Shown here one piece after another: positions 19,201 through 25,808 of a DNA stretch of 64,000 nucleotides (the stretch's first letter is position 1; the number at the start of each line of letters is the position of its first letter). The notes beneath the pieces were generated by a model that ran no database searches, was not told the origin of the DNA, and saw nothing but the letters and a program-made list of their open reading frames with translations. The stretch lies in contig NZ_CP112866.1 in NCBI RefSeq assembly GCF_026410085.1, forward strand, positions 2,852,001-2,916,000, in the 5' to 3' direction. Made by a program: the position numbers and the translations under genes. The DNA comes from Pseudomonas quebecensis. GTDB lineage: Bacteria > Pseudomonadota > Gammaproteobacteria > Pseudomonadales > Pseudomonadaceae.

Positions 19201-21445
19201 CTTGCCGACGTTGCGGGCCGACGATATCCGCCCCCGTTCACGCACCGGCGACCCGCTGCCAGCGACGCTGGACGGCTCCGCCATTGAGCAACTGATCCGC
19301 CAGGTGGACGTGGAAAGCTTCTATGGACAATGGCTGAACACCCACCTCAAGGGCCCTGGCGAGCAAGCGCGTACACGGCGCCAACTGTTCTGCCGGCAGT
19401 TGCCCTGGCAAGTGTTGCAATACGCCCATGAGCAAACCCTGGATGAACGCTTGTCTGCATCGGCCTGGGGGTTTATCCGACAAATCTTCGATATGCCCGA
19501 CGCCCTGGCTCGCGCCACCGTGCATGGCGTGACGGCGCTGGTTCGCCCCCTCGAACTGATCGCCACACAGGGCGCCTCGCGCGTGCGGGCATTGGGCTGC
19601 TACCTGATCGGCCCGAAACCCGAGGCTACCGGGCCGCTGGTGCTGTATGCACCCTACAGCCCTGATCACCTGCTGAAGGAGTTTGCCAACGAGACGGCAC
19701 TGCTCCAGGCGTTCGCCGCCCCCGGCACACTGCAGCAATGGGTGATCGGCCAATTGGAACCGGCGCATCAAGCCACGTATCGCAACTTGCTCAGTCAACA
19801 GTGGACTCAAGGTCCTTCGGAGATTCGCTTCGGCGCCAACGCCATCGCCGGTAACGTGCTTGATCAACTATTCAAGGACAATTGCGAGATGCTGCTGCGG
19901 ATGCTCGGCAGCCAGTTCTCTGCGTCGGGCAAAAACTACTGGGATGCAGTGACCAGTCTGCTGACCAAGGGGATTGCCGCAGGCGTGCGTTTCATGGCGG
20001 GAAAACTGGTCTATCCGCTGACAGTGTGGCGCAGCTACGCACTGTTCAAAACCTCTGCCGAAGACCTGCAGCAGCACCGCTGGCAACACGCACTCAAGAC
20101 CTTTGCCGGCGGCGTGGCCGAACTGGCGTCCCTGCGCAAGGCGCTGGACAAACTGTTTCCCGAACCGCCACCGGCCACACATCCAGTCCCGCTGGAGCAA
20201 TGGCTGCAAGACGCACCGCCGGCCGCCACGACGTTTGCAGCCCTGGACATGACCGCGCCCGAGCGCACGCATCTGCATGTCTTCGAAAACCATGATGTTG
20301 CCTTGGACACACTCACGCAGAGCGCGCTGACTCAGGTCTACAGGGACAAGATCGGCGCCCGCGATTACGTACCGGTGGCGGGCAAGGTCTACTCGGTAAA
20401 ACGCGCAGGCGAATACTGGCGCTTAAGCAGCGACGACCACCTGGGCCCTTATGTGCGACTCACCCCACGGGGCGAGTGGGTGTTGGACCTGGGTCTCCTC
20501 AACCCGCGCTACGGCAAGACGTTGAGCCGCTATGCAAGCCAGGCGCGCGCGTACCTGTCAGAGCGAGAGGGCATCAATATCGAAGCGGTCGGCATGCCCG
20601 CGATCAGGGCACTGTCAAGCTGGAAGGCACAGTGCATCGACGAAGCGCTGAATGTCGCGACCTATTACGCGGTGAACTGCAAGCGCAACATTCAGCACTT
20701 TGGTGGACGTCGCGACCCCGGAAGCCGGACCGGACTTTTTTTTGCCGAGCTGTTCGGCGTGCCTCACCTGACCCTCAGCCAGTTGCAGCGCATCGAGAAG
20801 CGGGTCGACGATGTGCTGGACGAATTGACCAATCACACCTTGACCAGTCCGAATTCCATGCGGTTTGTCAGCGGCAGCCATCGCCAAAACCCGCACACAT
20901 CGTTCGCTTTCACGCTGCCGGACGACAGGGACCATAAAATTTATTTGGTGGAGCGCTTCTTCGACCCACGGATGGACCATTACCAACCCTATTTAACAAC
21001 CCCGTTCAACCTGTCGGCCCACGCGAGGGCAACCACGTTGATTCATGAAATCACTCATATCAGGTCATCCACCGAAGACTTGGTTTACCTCGACAGCATG
21101 CGTCCGTTTGTCGATTTGATTGATGGCGACTGTCAAGGCGGGCAGACGCTGAAAACCGAACTCTGCGGGTTGCGTGCCAATGCACTTTCACTCCTGACGC
21201 CCACAGAGATGCTGTTCAAGACGCTAGACGACCTGAGCGGTGGGTATGAGGATTTCGGCAGCTCCCAGGGAACTTCCCTGCAGCGATCCAAAGTTTTGAG
21301 TACCACAGGCGTACGCACCCTGGCTGAAGCGCGCAAGGTGTTCATGACCAATGAGGACAAGCGTATCGATACGATCCTGGCCAATGCGGATTCGTTGACC
21401 TTCCTGATCAGCGAAATCGGCCGGGCGCTGGATGCGGGAGCCTGA
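16292..21445 (+). CDS. DUF6543 dermonecrotic-toxin-family protein with C-terminal metallopeptidase motif
   Basis: A 1717-residue protein. The ATG at 16292 follows GGAGAG; the longer open frame upstream is antisense to dpkA. The N-terminus (YFFDEFLGPVKRREPTPRER) resembles the DUF6543 dermonecrotic toxin domain common in Pseudomonas. Four copies of a 55-65 residue module lie at about residues 79-138, 372-434, 740-805 and 1102-1157, each shaped like VLYTP-x-x-GLE-x-F followed by LL-x-x-(V/L)-x-x-RL-x-x-P and a short helix. Near the C-terminus HEITH (residues 1585-1589, bases 21044-21058) is followed by IRSSTEDLVYLD, close to the TxDxxY part of aspzincin (M35) peptidases. There is no signal peptide, no immunity or secretion gene nearby and no frameshift. 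Toxin or effector activity is inference from family. Confidence 0.85.
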   Translation: MAHVTPPYFFDEFLGPVKRREPTPRERALGLTLKDLDWLHTLYYASHDARMDARIHGFPMRVERLLITPAGQPALPLAGAFVMSPTPDAGKAVLYTPYGGLEVFDNHAALLADVTARLRQPEQRTDLLQFVSLGDQKALSTSTRLTLTTAVIPGAVMPDQQQAIHAAQVHNVIAMLGELRKLPDLPDMLDKLLGIMARPYFPDVEQRDTRVDFFSRASPEEDSRWVDSVPLREALLRFYARHAWPADQTHTYTNPGRDFRALTDAQRAQDQQRWDNVIEHTSGILSKLLNHLLQTFWHEDFNGGGQSRLHFCARVMSQKFRADLLFKHQGMILSSDEMQKLRSMALAQQAASGDLSIEKVRIHAPFQHFVDLAGTLMISNAHAYLYTQSRGLQVLGDLNDLKDTLVSMLKATGHEDELLNFLSLDERSLFIAMDQVHVSGQPILGNVFEAMVEDIVAKQADNLEYALGLYRCNSGSVNLAALLDSALDVRTMLDSQLLEQDAGGRWSVHPITQGNGRPTTVQAEKAKLQLQRLQAVEAALVEEQASHPTLRDLATQALEAELRKGLLSLKACEVYINTYASAAEEREERLPQASSSLVEHFIARLVRQAGPVGASTHTGVYGPRHQGAAFQLHNLTTVEVDALIDRALGTFAQQTLGALPGMLVKNNLAHLSHGLLQGLDGEVQLRGVAKNLPPRALVLLHSSLQPDGMSRLTRHGLDGFIPDAFSLTLHPDNGADLQGLANCFVLTERGGLDPDHSGTAVLWTPARGYETFASITRLRDILTLRLQDPRQRLHLLENLPISQRVPHRSWQLGPLQRIDEHLLHDRQHSYSDATRDEIDHLLSLRLSPTRFQECVDALIRRAPPSNLPRAIAMARALINQQALPVWLGMAAPAEQILHAELVEQYRISAPDERDYLHSVTPLREHVFDRLSELLDARFPRQALNPNNVLIPGRVELAGNTQTLTDFAMRHLPTLRADDIRPRSRTGDPLPATLDGSAIEQLIRQVDVESFYGQWLNTHLKGPGEQARTRRQLFCRQLPWQVLQYAHEQTLDERLSASAWGFIRQIFDMPDALARATVHGVTALVRPLELIATQGASRVRALGCYLIGPKPEATGPLVLYAPYSPDHLLKEFANETALLQAFAAPGTLQQWVIGQLEPAHQATYRNLLSQQWTQGPSEIRFGANAIAGNVLDQLFKDNCEMLLRMLGSQFSASGKNYWDAVTSLLTKGIAAGVRFMAGKLVYPLTVWRSYALFKTSAEDLQQHRWQHALKTFAGGVAELASLRKALDKLFPEPPPATHPVPLEQWLQDAPPAATTFAALDMTAPERTHLHVFENHDVALDTLTQSALTQVYRDKIGARDYVPVAGKVYSVKRAGEYWRLSSDDHLGPYVRLTPRGEWVLDLGLLNPRYGKTLSRYASQARAYLSEREGINIEAVGMPAIRALSSWKAQCIDEALNVATYYAVNCKRNIQHFGGRRDPGSRTGLFFAELFGVPHLTLSQLQRIEKRVDDVLDELTNHTLTSPNSMRFVSGSHRQNPHTSFAFTLPDDRDHKIYLVERFFDPRMDHYQPYLTTPFNLSAHARATTLIHEITHIRSSTEDLVYLDSMRPFVDLIDGDCQGGQTLKTELCGLRANALSLLTPTEMLFKTLDDLSGGYEDFGSSQGTSLQRSKVLSTTGVRTLAEARKVFMTNEDKRIDTILANADSLTFLISEIGRALDAGA

Positions 21446-21465
21446 ACCGGCTCCCGGCGGGTTAA

Positions 21466-21735
21466 TCAGTCTTTCTGGTCGCGCAGCACGTTACCCGAGG
21501 CGCCATCGATCCGCGCTTCATAAACGGAACCGTCGGACTTGCGACCTTTGACTTCCCAGTAACCGTTGTCGTCGGCTTCCGCCGCGTAGACCTCGACATA
21601 ACCGGCCTTGGTCTTGGCCACTTCAATAGCCTTGTCGATGGTGATCCAGCCTGCGCCTGGCTTATCGGCCAGGGCGGCGCCGGCACCGAGCAGCGCGGAG
21701 GTTGCACACAGGGCGACGAAGGTTTTCTTCAACAT
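21466..21735 (-). CDS. PepSY-domain periplasmic protein
   Basis: An 89-residue exported protein. The signal peptide MLKKTFVALCATSALLGAGA ends at ALA before DKPGAGW. The rest is one PepSY domain, with the family phrase GYWEVKGRKSDGSVYEARID and the end GNVLRDQKD. The start was set where the signal peptide begins, with AGGAGT just upstream. It is convergent with the toxin-like gene. Small PepSY proteins in Pseudomonas are often targets of membrane-stress two-component systems; that is inference here. An intergenic motif upstream (21802-21818) recurs at 33462. Confidence 0.9.
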   Translation of the reverse strand: MLKKTFVALCATSALLGAGAALADKPGAGWITIDKAIEVAKTKAGYVEVYAAEADDNGYWEVKGRKSDGSVYEARIDGASGNVLRDQKD

Positions 21736-21801
21736 AGCGTTACTCCTTTGTGGGAAATGCGGACGCGTGTCCTGAATTTTTAGGTAGCGCCAAACAAGAA
21801 T

Positions 21802-21818
21802 AAGTTCCAATTGATGTG
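21802..21818 (+). promoter_or_regulatory. Recurring intergenic motif AAGTTCCAATTGATGTG
   Basis: This motif lies between the divergent PepSY and fecR genes and matches 33462-33477 apart from one inserted base. Confidence 0.3.
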
Positions 21819-21887
21819 CAATCGCCATGATGGCTGTTCTCGCCATCTGCCTGTGGGGGTTAGAATGTGGGAAATCAGGATGCGTTA

Positions 21888-22883
21888 ATGACCGAAAAGT
21901 CTGTTTCAGAAGCCGAATACGACACCATCACCGATGCCGCCGCGCAGTGGTGCATGCGCCTGCATGCCAGCGATTGCACACCGGCTGAACGTCAGGCTTT
22001 TCAACAATGGCATGACGCCCATCCCTTGCACGCCTTTGAATACGCCGCGATGCTGGAAATCTGGGACGTCGCCGATCACTTGCCGCGCACCGCACCCGCC
22101 GCGCCGGTATTGGCGTTCAAACCGCGCAGCCGCGTACGTCGTTATGCCGTGGCGGCAGCGCTATGCCTGGCGGCCTTGCCGCTGGCCGCGTTTACCGGGT
22201 GGCAGGCCGGGTGGCTGCCCAATTCCTATGAACGTTTCGAGGCGACCCAGGGCTTGCGTCAGGTGACCTTGAGCGATGGCAGCCAGGTAGAGCTGAATCT
22301 GGGCACCGAACTGGTCTATAGCAACTACAAGGATCAACGCCGGGTCACGCTGAAAAAAGGCGAGGCGTTTTTCAACGTCAGCCACGACAGCGCCCACCCG
22401 TTTGTAGTGCGCGCCGGCGAGGGCCAGGTGCGCGTGACGGGCACCCAGTTCAATGTGTGGAAATATGGCGATCAGGTCCGCGTGATGCTGCTCGCGGGCT
22501 CGGTGCAGATCGCCAGCGATGCCATACACGGCAGCGTGCCACTGACCCCCGGCATGCAGGCCAGCTATCAACCGGGCGATGCCACGCCGCGCGTGAGGCC
22601 GTTCAGCCCGAATGACAGCGCCCTGGCCTGGCGCCAGGGCAAGCTGATCCTCGACAACCTGGCGCTGGCCGATGCGCTGCCGCTGATCAACCGCTACCTG
22701 AGCAAACCGGTGATGCTGGCCGATGCCGGAACCGGCGCGATTCGGATCGGTGGCATTTACAACCTCAGCGAGGTCAATAACCTCATCCCCTCCCTGCCCA
22801 AGGTGCTGCCGGTCTACCTGACCCAGAACCAGGACGGCAACCCCGTACTCAACTCCATCCCGCGTAAAACCCCGAAAGGCTGA
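21888..22883 (+). CDS. FecR-family anti-sigma/sigma regulator, orphan
   Basis: A 331-residue FecR-type inner-membrane regulator. The start at 21888 follows AGGA by 7 nt; a GTG at 21867 is in frame but less likely. The N-terminal cytoplasmic DUF4880 region (DAAAQWCMRLHASDCTPAER, then AFEYAAMLEIWD) binds a sigma factor in relatives. One membrane segment lies at about 86-105. The periplasmic FecR domain is clear (RFEATQGLRQVTLSDGSQVE, then VRVTGTQFNVW), followed by a C-terminal STN-like region (INRYLSKPVMLADA). FecR proteins normally sit between an ECF sigma gene and a TonB receptor. Neither is adjacent: the neighbours are a PepSY gene and the fap operon. The partner is unknown. Confidence 0.9.
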   Translation: MTEKSVSEAEYDTITDAAAQWCMRLHASDCTPAERQAFQQWHDAHPLHAFEYAAMLEIWDVADHLPRTAPAAPVLAFKPRSRVRRYAVAAALCLAALPLAAFTGWQAGWLPNSYERFEATQGLRQVTLSDGSQVELNLGTELVYSNYKDQRRVTLKKGEAFFNVSHDSAHPFVVRAGEGQVRVTGTQFNVWKYGDQVRVMLLAGSVQIASDAIHGSVPLTPGMQASYQPGDATPRVRPFSPNDSALAWRQGKLILDNLALADALPLINRYLSKPVMLADAGTGAIRIGGIYNLSEVNNLIPSLPKVLPVYLTQNQDGNPVLNSIPRKTPKG

Positions 22884-22919
22884 GCCCGGCCGATCCGTGC
22901 GGGCCCGTTCGCGCCCACA

Positions 22920-22938
22920 GTGTCCATTTTTGAAACAC
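22920..22938. promoter_or_regulatory. Inverted repeat site 1 upstream of fapA
   Basis: GTGTCCATTTTTGAAACAC fits the shared pattern of the two downstream sites with one base missing. It is centred about 240 bp before the predicted transcription start. Confidence 0.45.
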
Positions 22939-22991
22939 CTGCCTGAGCTGAAGCCCGTGTACACCGTGGGTTCATGCTTTTGTCATGCACG

Positions 22992-23011
22992 GTGTTACAC
23001 CAGTGATACAC
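22992..23011. promoter_or_regulatory. Inverted repeat site 2 upstream of fapA
   Basis: GTGTTACACCAGTGATACAC is identical to site 3 at 15 of 20 positions and has 7 of 10 paired arm positions. It is centred about 167 bp before the predicted start. Confidence 0.55.
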
Positions 23012-23060
23012 AGGGGTGAATCGTTTGTGGGACAGCGGGCTACACACGCTTGAACGGCAG

Positions 23061-23080
23061 GTGTTTCAGCGCTGAGACAC
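23061..23080. promoter_or_regulatory. Inverted repeat site 3 upstream of fapA
   Basis: GTGTTTCAGCGCTGAGACAC is a near-perfect palindrome (9 of 10 arm positions; one more pair extends it on each side). It is centred about 98 bp before the predicted start, a common place for sigma-54 activator sites. Confidence 0.6.
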
Positions 23081-23142
23081 CGCCATGGTCGACGCGCCGC
23101 TCGATCTTCATAAGCCATTGAATATCAAAACAATTTAAAAAG

Positions 23143-23158
23143 CGGCACGGCATCTGCT
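23143..23158 (+). promoter_or_regulatory. Sigma-54 (-24/-12) promoter of the fap operon
   Basis: CGGCACGGCATCTGCT matches the RpoN consensus TGGCAC-N5-TTGC, with the invariant GG (23144-23145) and GC (23156-23157) at exactly the required 10-nt spacing. Transcription would begin near 23169, 43 nt before fapA. Confidence 0.75.
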
Positions 23159-23211
23159 CTATTCCCCACAGCACTGTTCAGGGTCAGTGCCGAGAATAAG
23201 GATATGCCGCC

Positions 23212-23661
23212 GTGAACACACTCACACAACGCTCGATAAAGGTACTGCTGACCAGCTGTGTGCTCAGCCTCGGCATCAGTGCGTCGACCTTTGCCGGTGA
23301 TGGCGTGATCGTGACAAGCCGCAACGTACAGGCGCACATGTACGGTCGTGCCCCTTTCGGTAAAGACCCCTACCCCACCACGGCCAACGCCAATCCCAGT
23401 CGCGAAGTGATCAACGCCACCGGCGAACTCAGCGACCTTGATATCGGCGGCGTGAGCAGCGGTGCCAGTTTCGCCCAGGTCAATCAAAACAGCGGCGTGC
23501 TGACCGGCCCGCACGCCACCCAGAACAGCATGTCGACCCTCGGCGCGGGTTCCTCCGCCAGCCACGGCAGCGGCAGCAGCATGGGTGGGCAGATCAGCGA
23601 TTCGATCCAGCGCGGCATGGCGCCCCTGAACAACATCGGCAGCATGATGGGGGGCAAGTAA
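23212..23661 (+). CDS. fapA: Fap amyloid system protein FapA
   Basis: A 149-residue exported protein and the first gene of the fap functional-amyloid operon. The start is GTG, with AAGGA 9 nt before it; an ATG at 23204 opens only a three-codon frame that ends inside the GTG start. A Sec signal peptide of about 28 residues ends at STFA before GDGVIV. The mature protein is low in hydrophobics and rich in Gly, Ser and Asn, ending SDSIQRGMAPLNNIGSMMGG. FapA is thought to act as a periplasmic chaperone or regulator of FapB and FapC fibrillation. Its stop overlaps the fapB start (TAATG). The assignment rests on order, size and composition. Confidence 0.93.
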   Translation: MNTLTQRSIKVLLTSCVLSLGISASTFAGDGVIVTSRNVQAHMYGRAPFGKDPYPTTANANPSREVINATGELSDLDIGGVSSGASFAQVNQNSGVLTGPHATQNSMSTLGAGSSASHGSGSSMGGQISDSIQRGMAPLNNIGSMMGGK

Positions 23662-24209
23662 TGAACCGTGCCTGGCTGATCTTCGCCCTCTTGAGCAGCG
23701 CCTCGGCCCTGGCCGATAACAACGCGGTGATCGACAACAGTGGCCAGGATTATCGCGGCAACTTCTCGATCAATCAGGCCGCGGGCAACCAGCAGCAAAT
23801 GGCCAATACCCGCGCGATTACGCTCGGCGGCCAGGCGACCACCGTCAATATCCAGAGAATGGACGGCCAGGTCGATCCTGCCCTGAACGCCAAGGCAACG
23901 ATCCAGGGCAGCGCTTTTACCAATGGCAACGGCATGCTGGGCATCAACCAGACGGCCGGCGCCAATAACCAGACCATCAACGCCGTGCGGATCAGCGTCA
24001 ATCCTGGCCCGCAGAGCATCGATGACAGCGTCCTGTTGCAACAGAACACGACGCAGTTGACCGACTCAGGTCTCACCTCCACCACTGGCAGCCGCCTGGT
24101 CGTTACCAGCGATCAGGCCTTCACAGGCAGCCGAGGAGTGATTCAGGTGAACCAGAGTGCCGGGGTGGGGAACCGAGTGGCTAACACCCTGGGCATCACT
24201 ATCAAGTGA
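23661..24209 (+). CDS. fapB: Minor amyloid subunit/nucleator FapB
   Basis: A 182-residue secreted amyloid protein. The signal peptide MNRAWLIFALLSSASALA is followed by DNNAVIDNSG. Three imperfect repeats rich in Asn and Gln occur, each with an INQ/VNQ-x-AG-x-x-N-x-x-x-N core: FSINQAAGNQQQMAN, LGINQTAGANNQTIN and IQVNQSAGVGNRVAN. FapB nucleates FapC fibres in P. fluorescens and P. aeruginosa. The start overlaps the fapA stop. A hairpin in the 67-bp gap to fapC may affect relative expression. Confidence 0.94.
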   Translation: MNRAWLIFALLSSASALADNNAVIDNSGQDYRGNFSINQAAGNQQQMANTRAITLGGQATTVNIQRMDGQVDPALNAKATIQGSAFTNGNGMLGINQTAGANNQTINAVRISVNPGPQSIDDSVLLQQNTTQLTDSGLTSTTGSRLVVTSDQAFTGSRGVIQVNQSAGVGNRVANTLGITIK

Positions 24210-24213
24210 ACGC

Positions 24214-24240
24214 TTGGTAGTACCGGCTGGACCGTACCAA
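24214..24240 (+). promoter_or_regulatory. RNA hairpin in the fapB-fapC gap
   Basis: TTGGTA pairs with TACCAA around an inner CGG/CCG pairing. It lies 37 nt before the fapC start and could mark a processing site or protect the 5' end of a fapC message. Stability is modest. Confidence 0.4.
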
Positions 24241-24276
24241 CACTTAAACCACACATTAGAAGCAAGGAGAAACACC

Positions 24277-25026
24277 ATGAAACCTCAAATGGCTCTCAAA
24301 CCCCTGGTTTTCGCTCTCGCCGCACTCATGGCTGCCGCCGCTCAAGCAGGTGGCTGGCACCCTGCGCCTCAACCCACCGGCACCATCGCCGCGGTGGTGA
24401 CCGATGTACAAAACAGCGCAGCCAACCGCTTCGACGACACCAAGACCGACAACAATGCTTCGGCCGATAACTCGGTCAATGGCAACAGCGGTAACACCGG
24501 TGTCAACGTGCAGGCCGGCAGCGGCAACCAGGCCGACAACTCGGCGGCGATCTCCAGCGCCAAAGGCGACGCCGCCACGGTATTCGGCCTGGTCGACGTG
24601 AACCAGAACAGCCTGGGCAACGGCTTCACCAACAAAGGCACGCAGAACAACGCCTCGCTGGATAACTCGGTCAACGGTAACTCCGGCAACGTGGGTTACA
24701 ACGGCCAGGCCGGCCAGGGCAACCAGGGTAAAAACAACCTGGCGATCGTCACCGCCGATGGCAAAAACATCGCGGCCGCCGCCAACACCGAGCAGAACTC
24801 GCTCGGCAACAGCTACCTCAACGCGGCCGCGACCAGCCACGGCTATGGTTATGGCCATGGCGGCAACGCGCAGTATGTGTCCAACAACGCAAGCCTCGAC
24901 AACTCGGTCAACCGCAACTCCGGCAACGTGGGTGTGAACCTGCAATCGGGCTCGGGCAACCAGGGCAGCAACAGCCTGACAATCGGTCAAGGTTGCACCG
25001 TCTGCGCCAGCGGCGTGCGCTTCTGA
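24277..25026 (+). CDS. fapC: Major amyloid fibre subunit FapC
   Basis: A 249-residue secreted protein, the main component of Fap fibres on the cell surface. The start at 24277 follows AAGGAGAAACACC, the best ribosome site of the operon. The signal peptide ends at AAAAQA before GGWHP. Three strong repeats begin at NNASADNSVNGNSGN, NNASLDNSVNGNSGN and NNASLDNSVNRNSGN. They are separated by linkers of about 31 and 44 residues; the second has a Gly/Tyr/His patch (HGYGYGHGG). The protein ends with the conserved CTVCASGVRF, a CxxC tail typical of FapC. The size equals that of the characterised P. fluorescens protein. Confidence 0.97.
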   Translation: MKPQMALKPLVFALAALMAAAAQAGGWHPAPQPTGTIAAVVTDVQNSAANRFDDTKTDNNASADNSVNGNSGNTGVNVQAGSGNQADNSAAISSAKGDAATVFGLVDVNQNSLGNGFTNKGTQNNASLDNSVNGNSGNVGYNGQAGQGNQGKNNLAIVTADGKNIAAAANTEQNSLGNSYLNAAATSHGYGYGHGGNAQYVSNNASLDNSVNRNSGNVGVNLQSGSGNQGSNSLTIGQGCTVCASGVRF

Positions 25027-25033
25027 TCCAACG

Positions 25034-25053
25034 GGGCCTTGGCGACAAGGCCC
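25034..25053 (+). terminator. Strong hairpin after fapC (attenuator or mRNA stabiliser)
   Basis: GGGCCTTG/CAAGGCCC forms a perfect 8-bp stem capped by a GCGA (GNRA) tetraloop, followed by TTT. It starts 8 nt after the fapC stop codon, inside the operon. It could attenuate transcription or shield fapC mRNA, giving more FapC than FapD-F. Confidence 0.65.
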
Positions 25054-25086
25054 TTTCCTATTCCAGTGTCCACCCGGCCTTCGATC

Positions 25087-25767
25087 ATGCGCCTCGCGAC
25101 CCTTTCCCTGCTGATGCTCCTCACCGGCCCGACCTGGGCAGGCACCATGGCGATTTCCGCCATGCCTGGCGGTGCAGTGATCTACAAGAAGGTCGAAAGC
25201 ATTCGTGAGCGCCGCTTCGCCAACCTGGTGGAACAGAAAACCGATTTCAGCTGCGGTGCCGCGGCACTCGCCACCATCCTGCGCCAGGGTTATTGGCTGG
25301 ACGTCGATGAAGACCACGTCATCAAGGGCATGCTGGTCAACGCCGACCAGAACCTGGTACGCACCCAGGGTTTTTCCATGCTCGACATGAAGCGCTACCT
25401 CGAAAGCATCGGCATGCGGGCGCGGGGCTACAAAATCTCGCCGGACACCCTGTTGACCGTGAAGATCCCGGTGGTCGTGCTGCTGGAGATCCGCGGCTAC
25501 AAGCACTTCGTGGTGCTGCAGCGGGCCGACAAGGACTGGGTCTACATCGGCGATCCGGTGCTGGGGCATAAACGCTACGCCCATGACGACTTCGTCAAAG
25601 GCTGGAATGGCATCGTATTCGCCGTGCTGGGTGAGGGTTACGACAAGGCCAATGTGCTGCTCGACCCACCTGCGCCACTGACCGCCAGGAACCGTTTGAA
25701 CGAGTTCCGGCCCGTGGGCGACGCTGAATTGATGGATTTCGGTTTTATCCAGAGCGACTTCTTTTAA
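25087..25767 (+). CDS. fapD: C39-type cysteine protease FapD
   Basis: A 226-residue periplasmic protease of the fap operon. The start at MRLATLSLLMLLTGPTWAG gives a proper signal peptide; a start 16 codons upstream would spoil it. The C39-like catalytic triad is readable: Cys56 in TDFSCGAAALATIL, His140 in GYKHFVVL and Asp156 in VYIGDPVLG. FapD is needed for fibre export and probably processes or protects FapC, FapB or the FapF channel. It lies 60 bp after fapC beyond the strong hairpin. Confidence 0.94.
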   Translation: MRLATLSLLMLLTGPTWAGTMAISAMPGGAVIYKKVESIRERRFANLVEQKTDFSCGAAALATILRQGYWLDVDEDHVIKGMLVNADQNLVRTQGFSMLDMKRYLESIGMRARGYKISPDTLLTVKIPVVVLLEIRGYKHFVVLQRADKDWVYIGDPVLGHKRYAHDDFVKGWNGIVFAVLGEGYDKANVLLDPPAPLTARNRLNEFRPVGDAELMDFGFIQSDFF

Positions 25768-25808
25768 AAGAAGCGCAATAAGGAGCCAGGACGCTCCAGG
25801 AGCAAGCG

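Larger units (their letters stand above)
22884..23211 (+). promoter_or_regulatory. fap control region (328 bp)
   Basis: This gene-free stretch holds the fap promoter. Three related inverted repeats of the form GTGTTnCAnnnnTGAnACAC lie at 22920-22938 (one base short), 22992-23011 and 23061-23080. Their centres are about 70 bp apart. A -24/-12 promoter follows at 23143-23158. The layout is that expected of upstream activator sites for a sigma-54 enhancer-binding protein. Confidence 0.65.

Noticed and set aside
23204..23215. Three-codon frame ATG-CCG-CCG-TGA whose stop overlaps the fapA GTG start
   Set aside because: It looks like a leader mini-gene, but the AAGGA element is only 1 nt before this ATG and ideally placed for the GTG instead.
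24430..25010. Regularly spaced DNA repeats that could suggest a repeat array
   Set aside because: They encode the three FapC amyloid repeats; spacing, frame and protein pattern explain them, and they are not a CRISPR.
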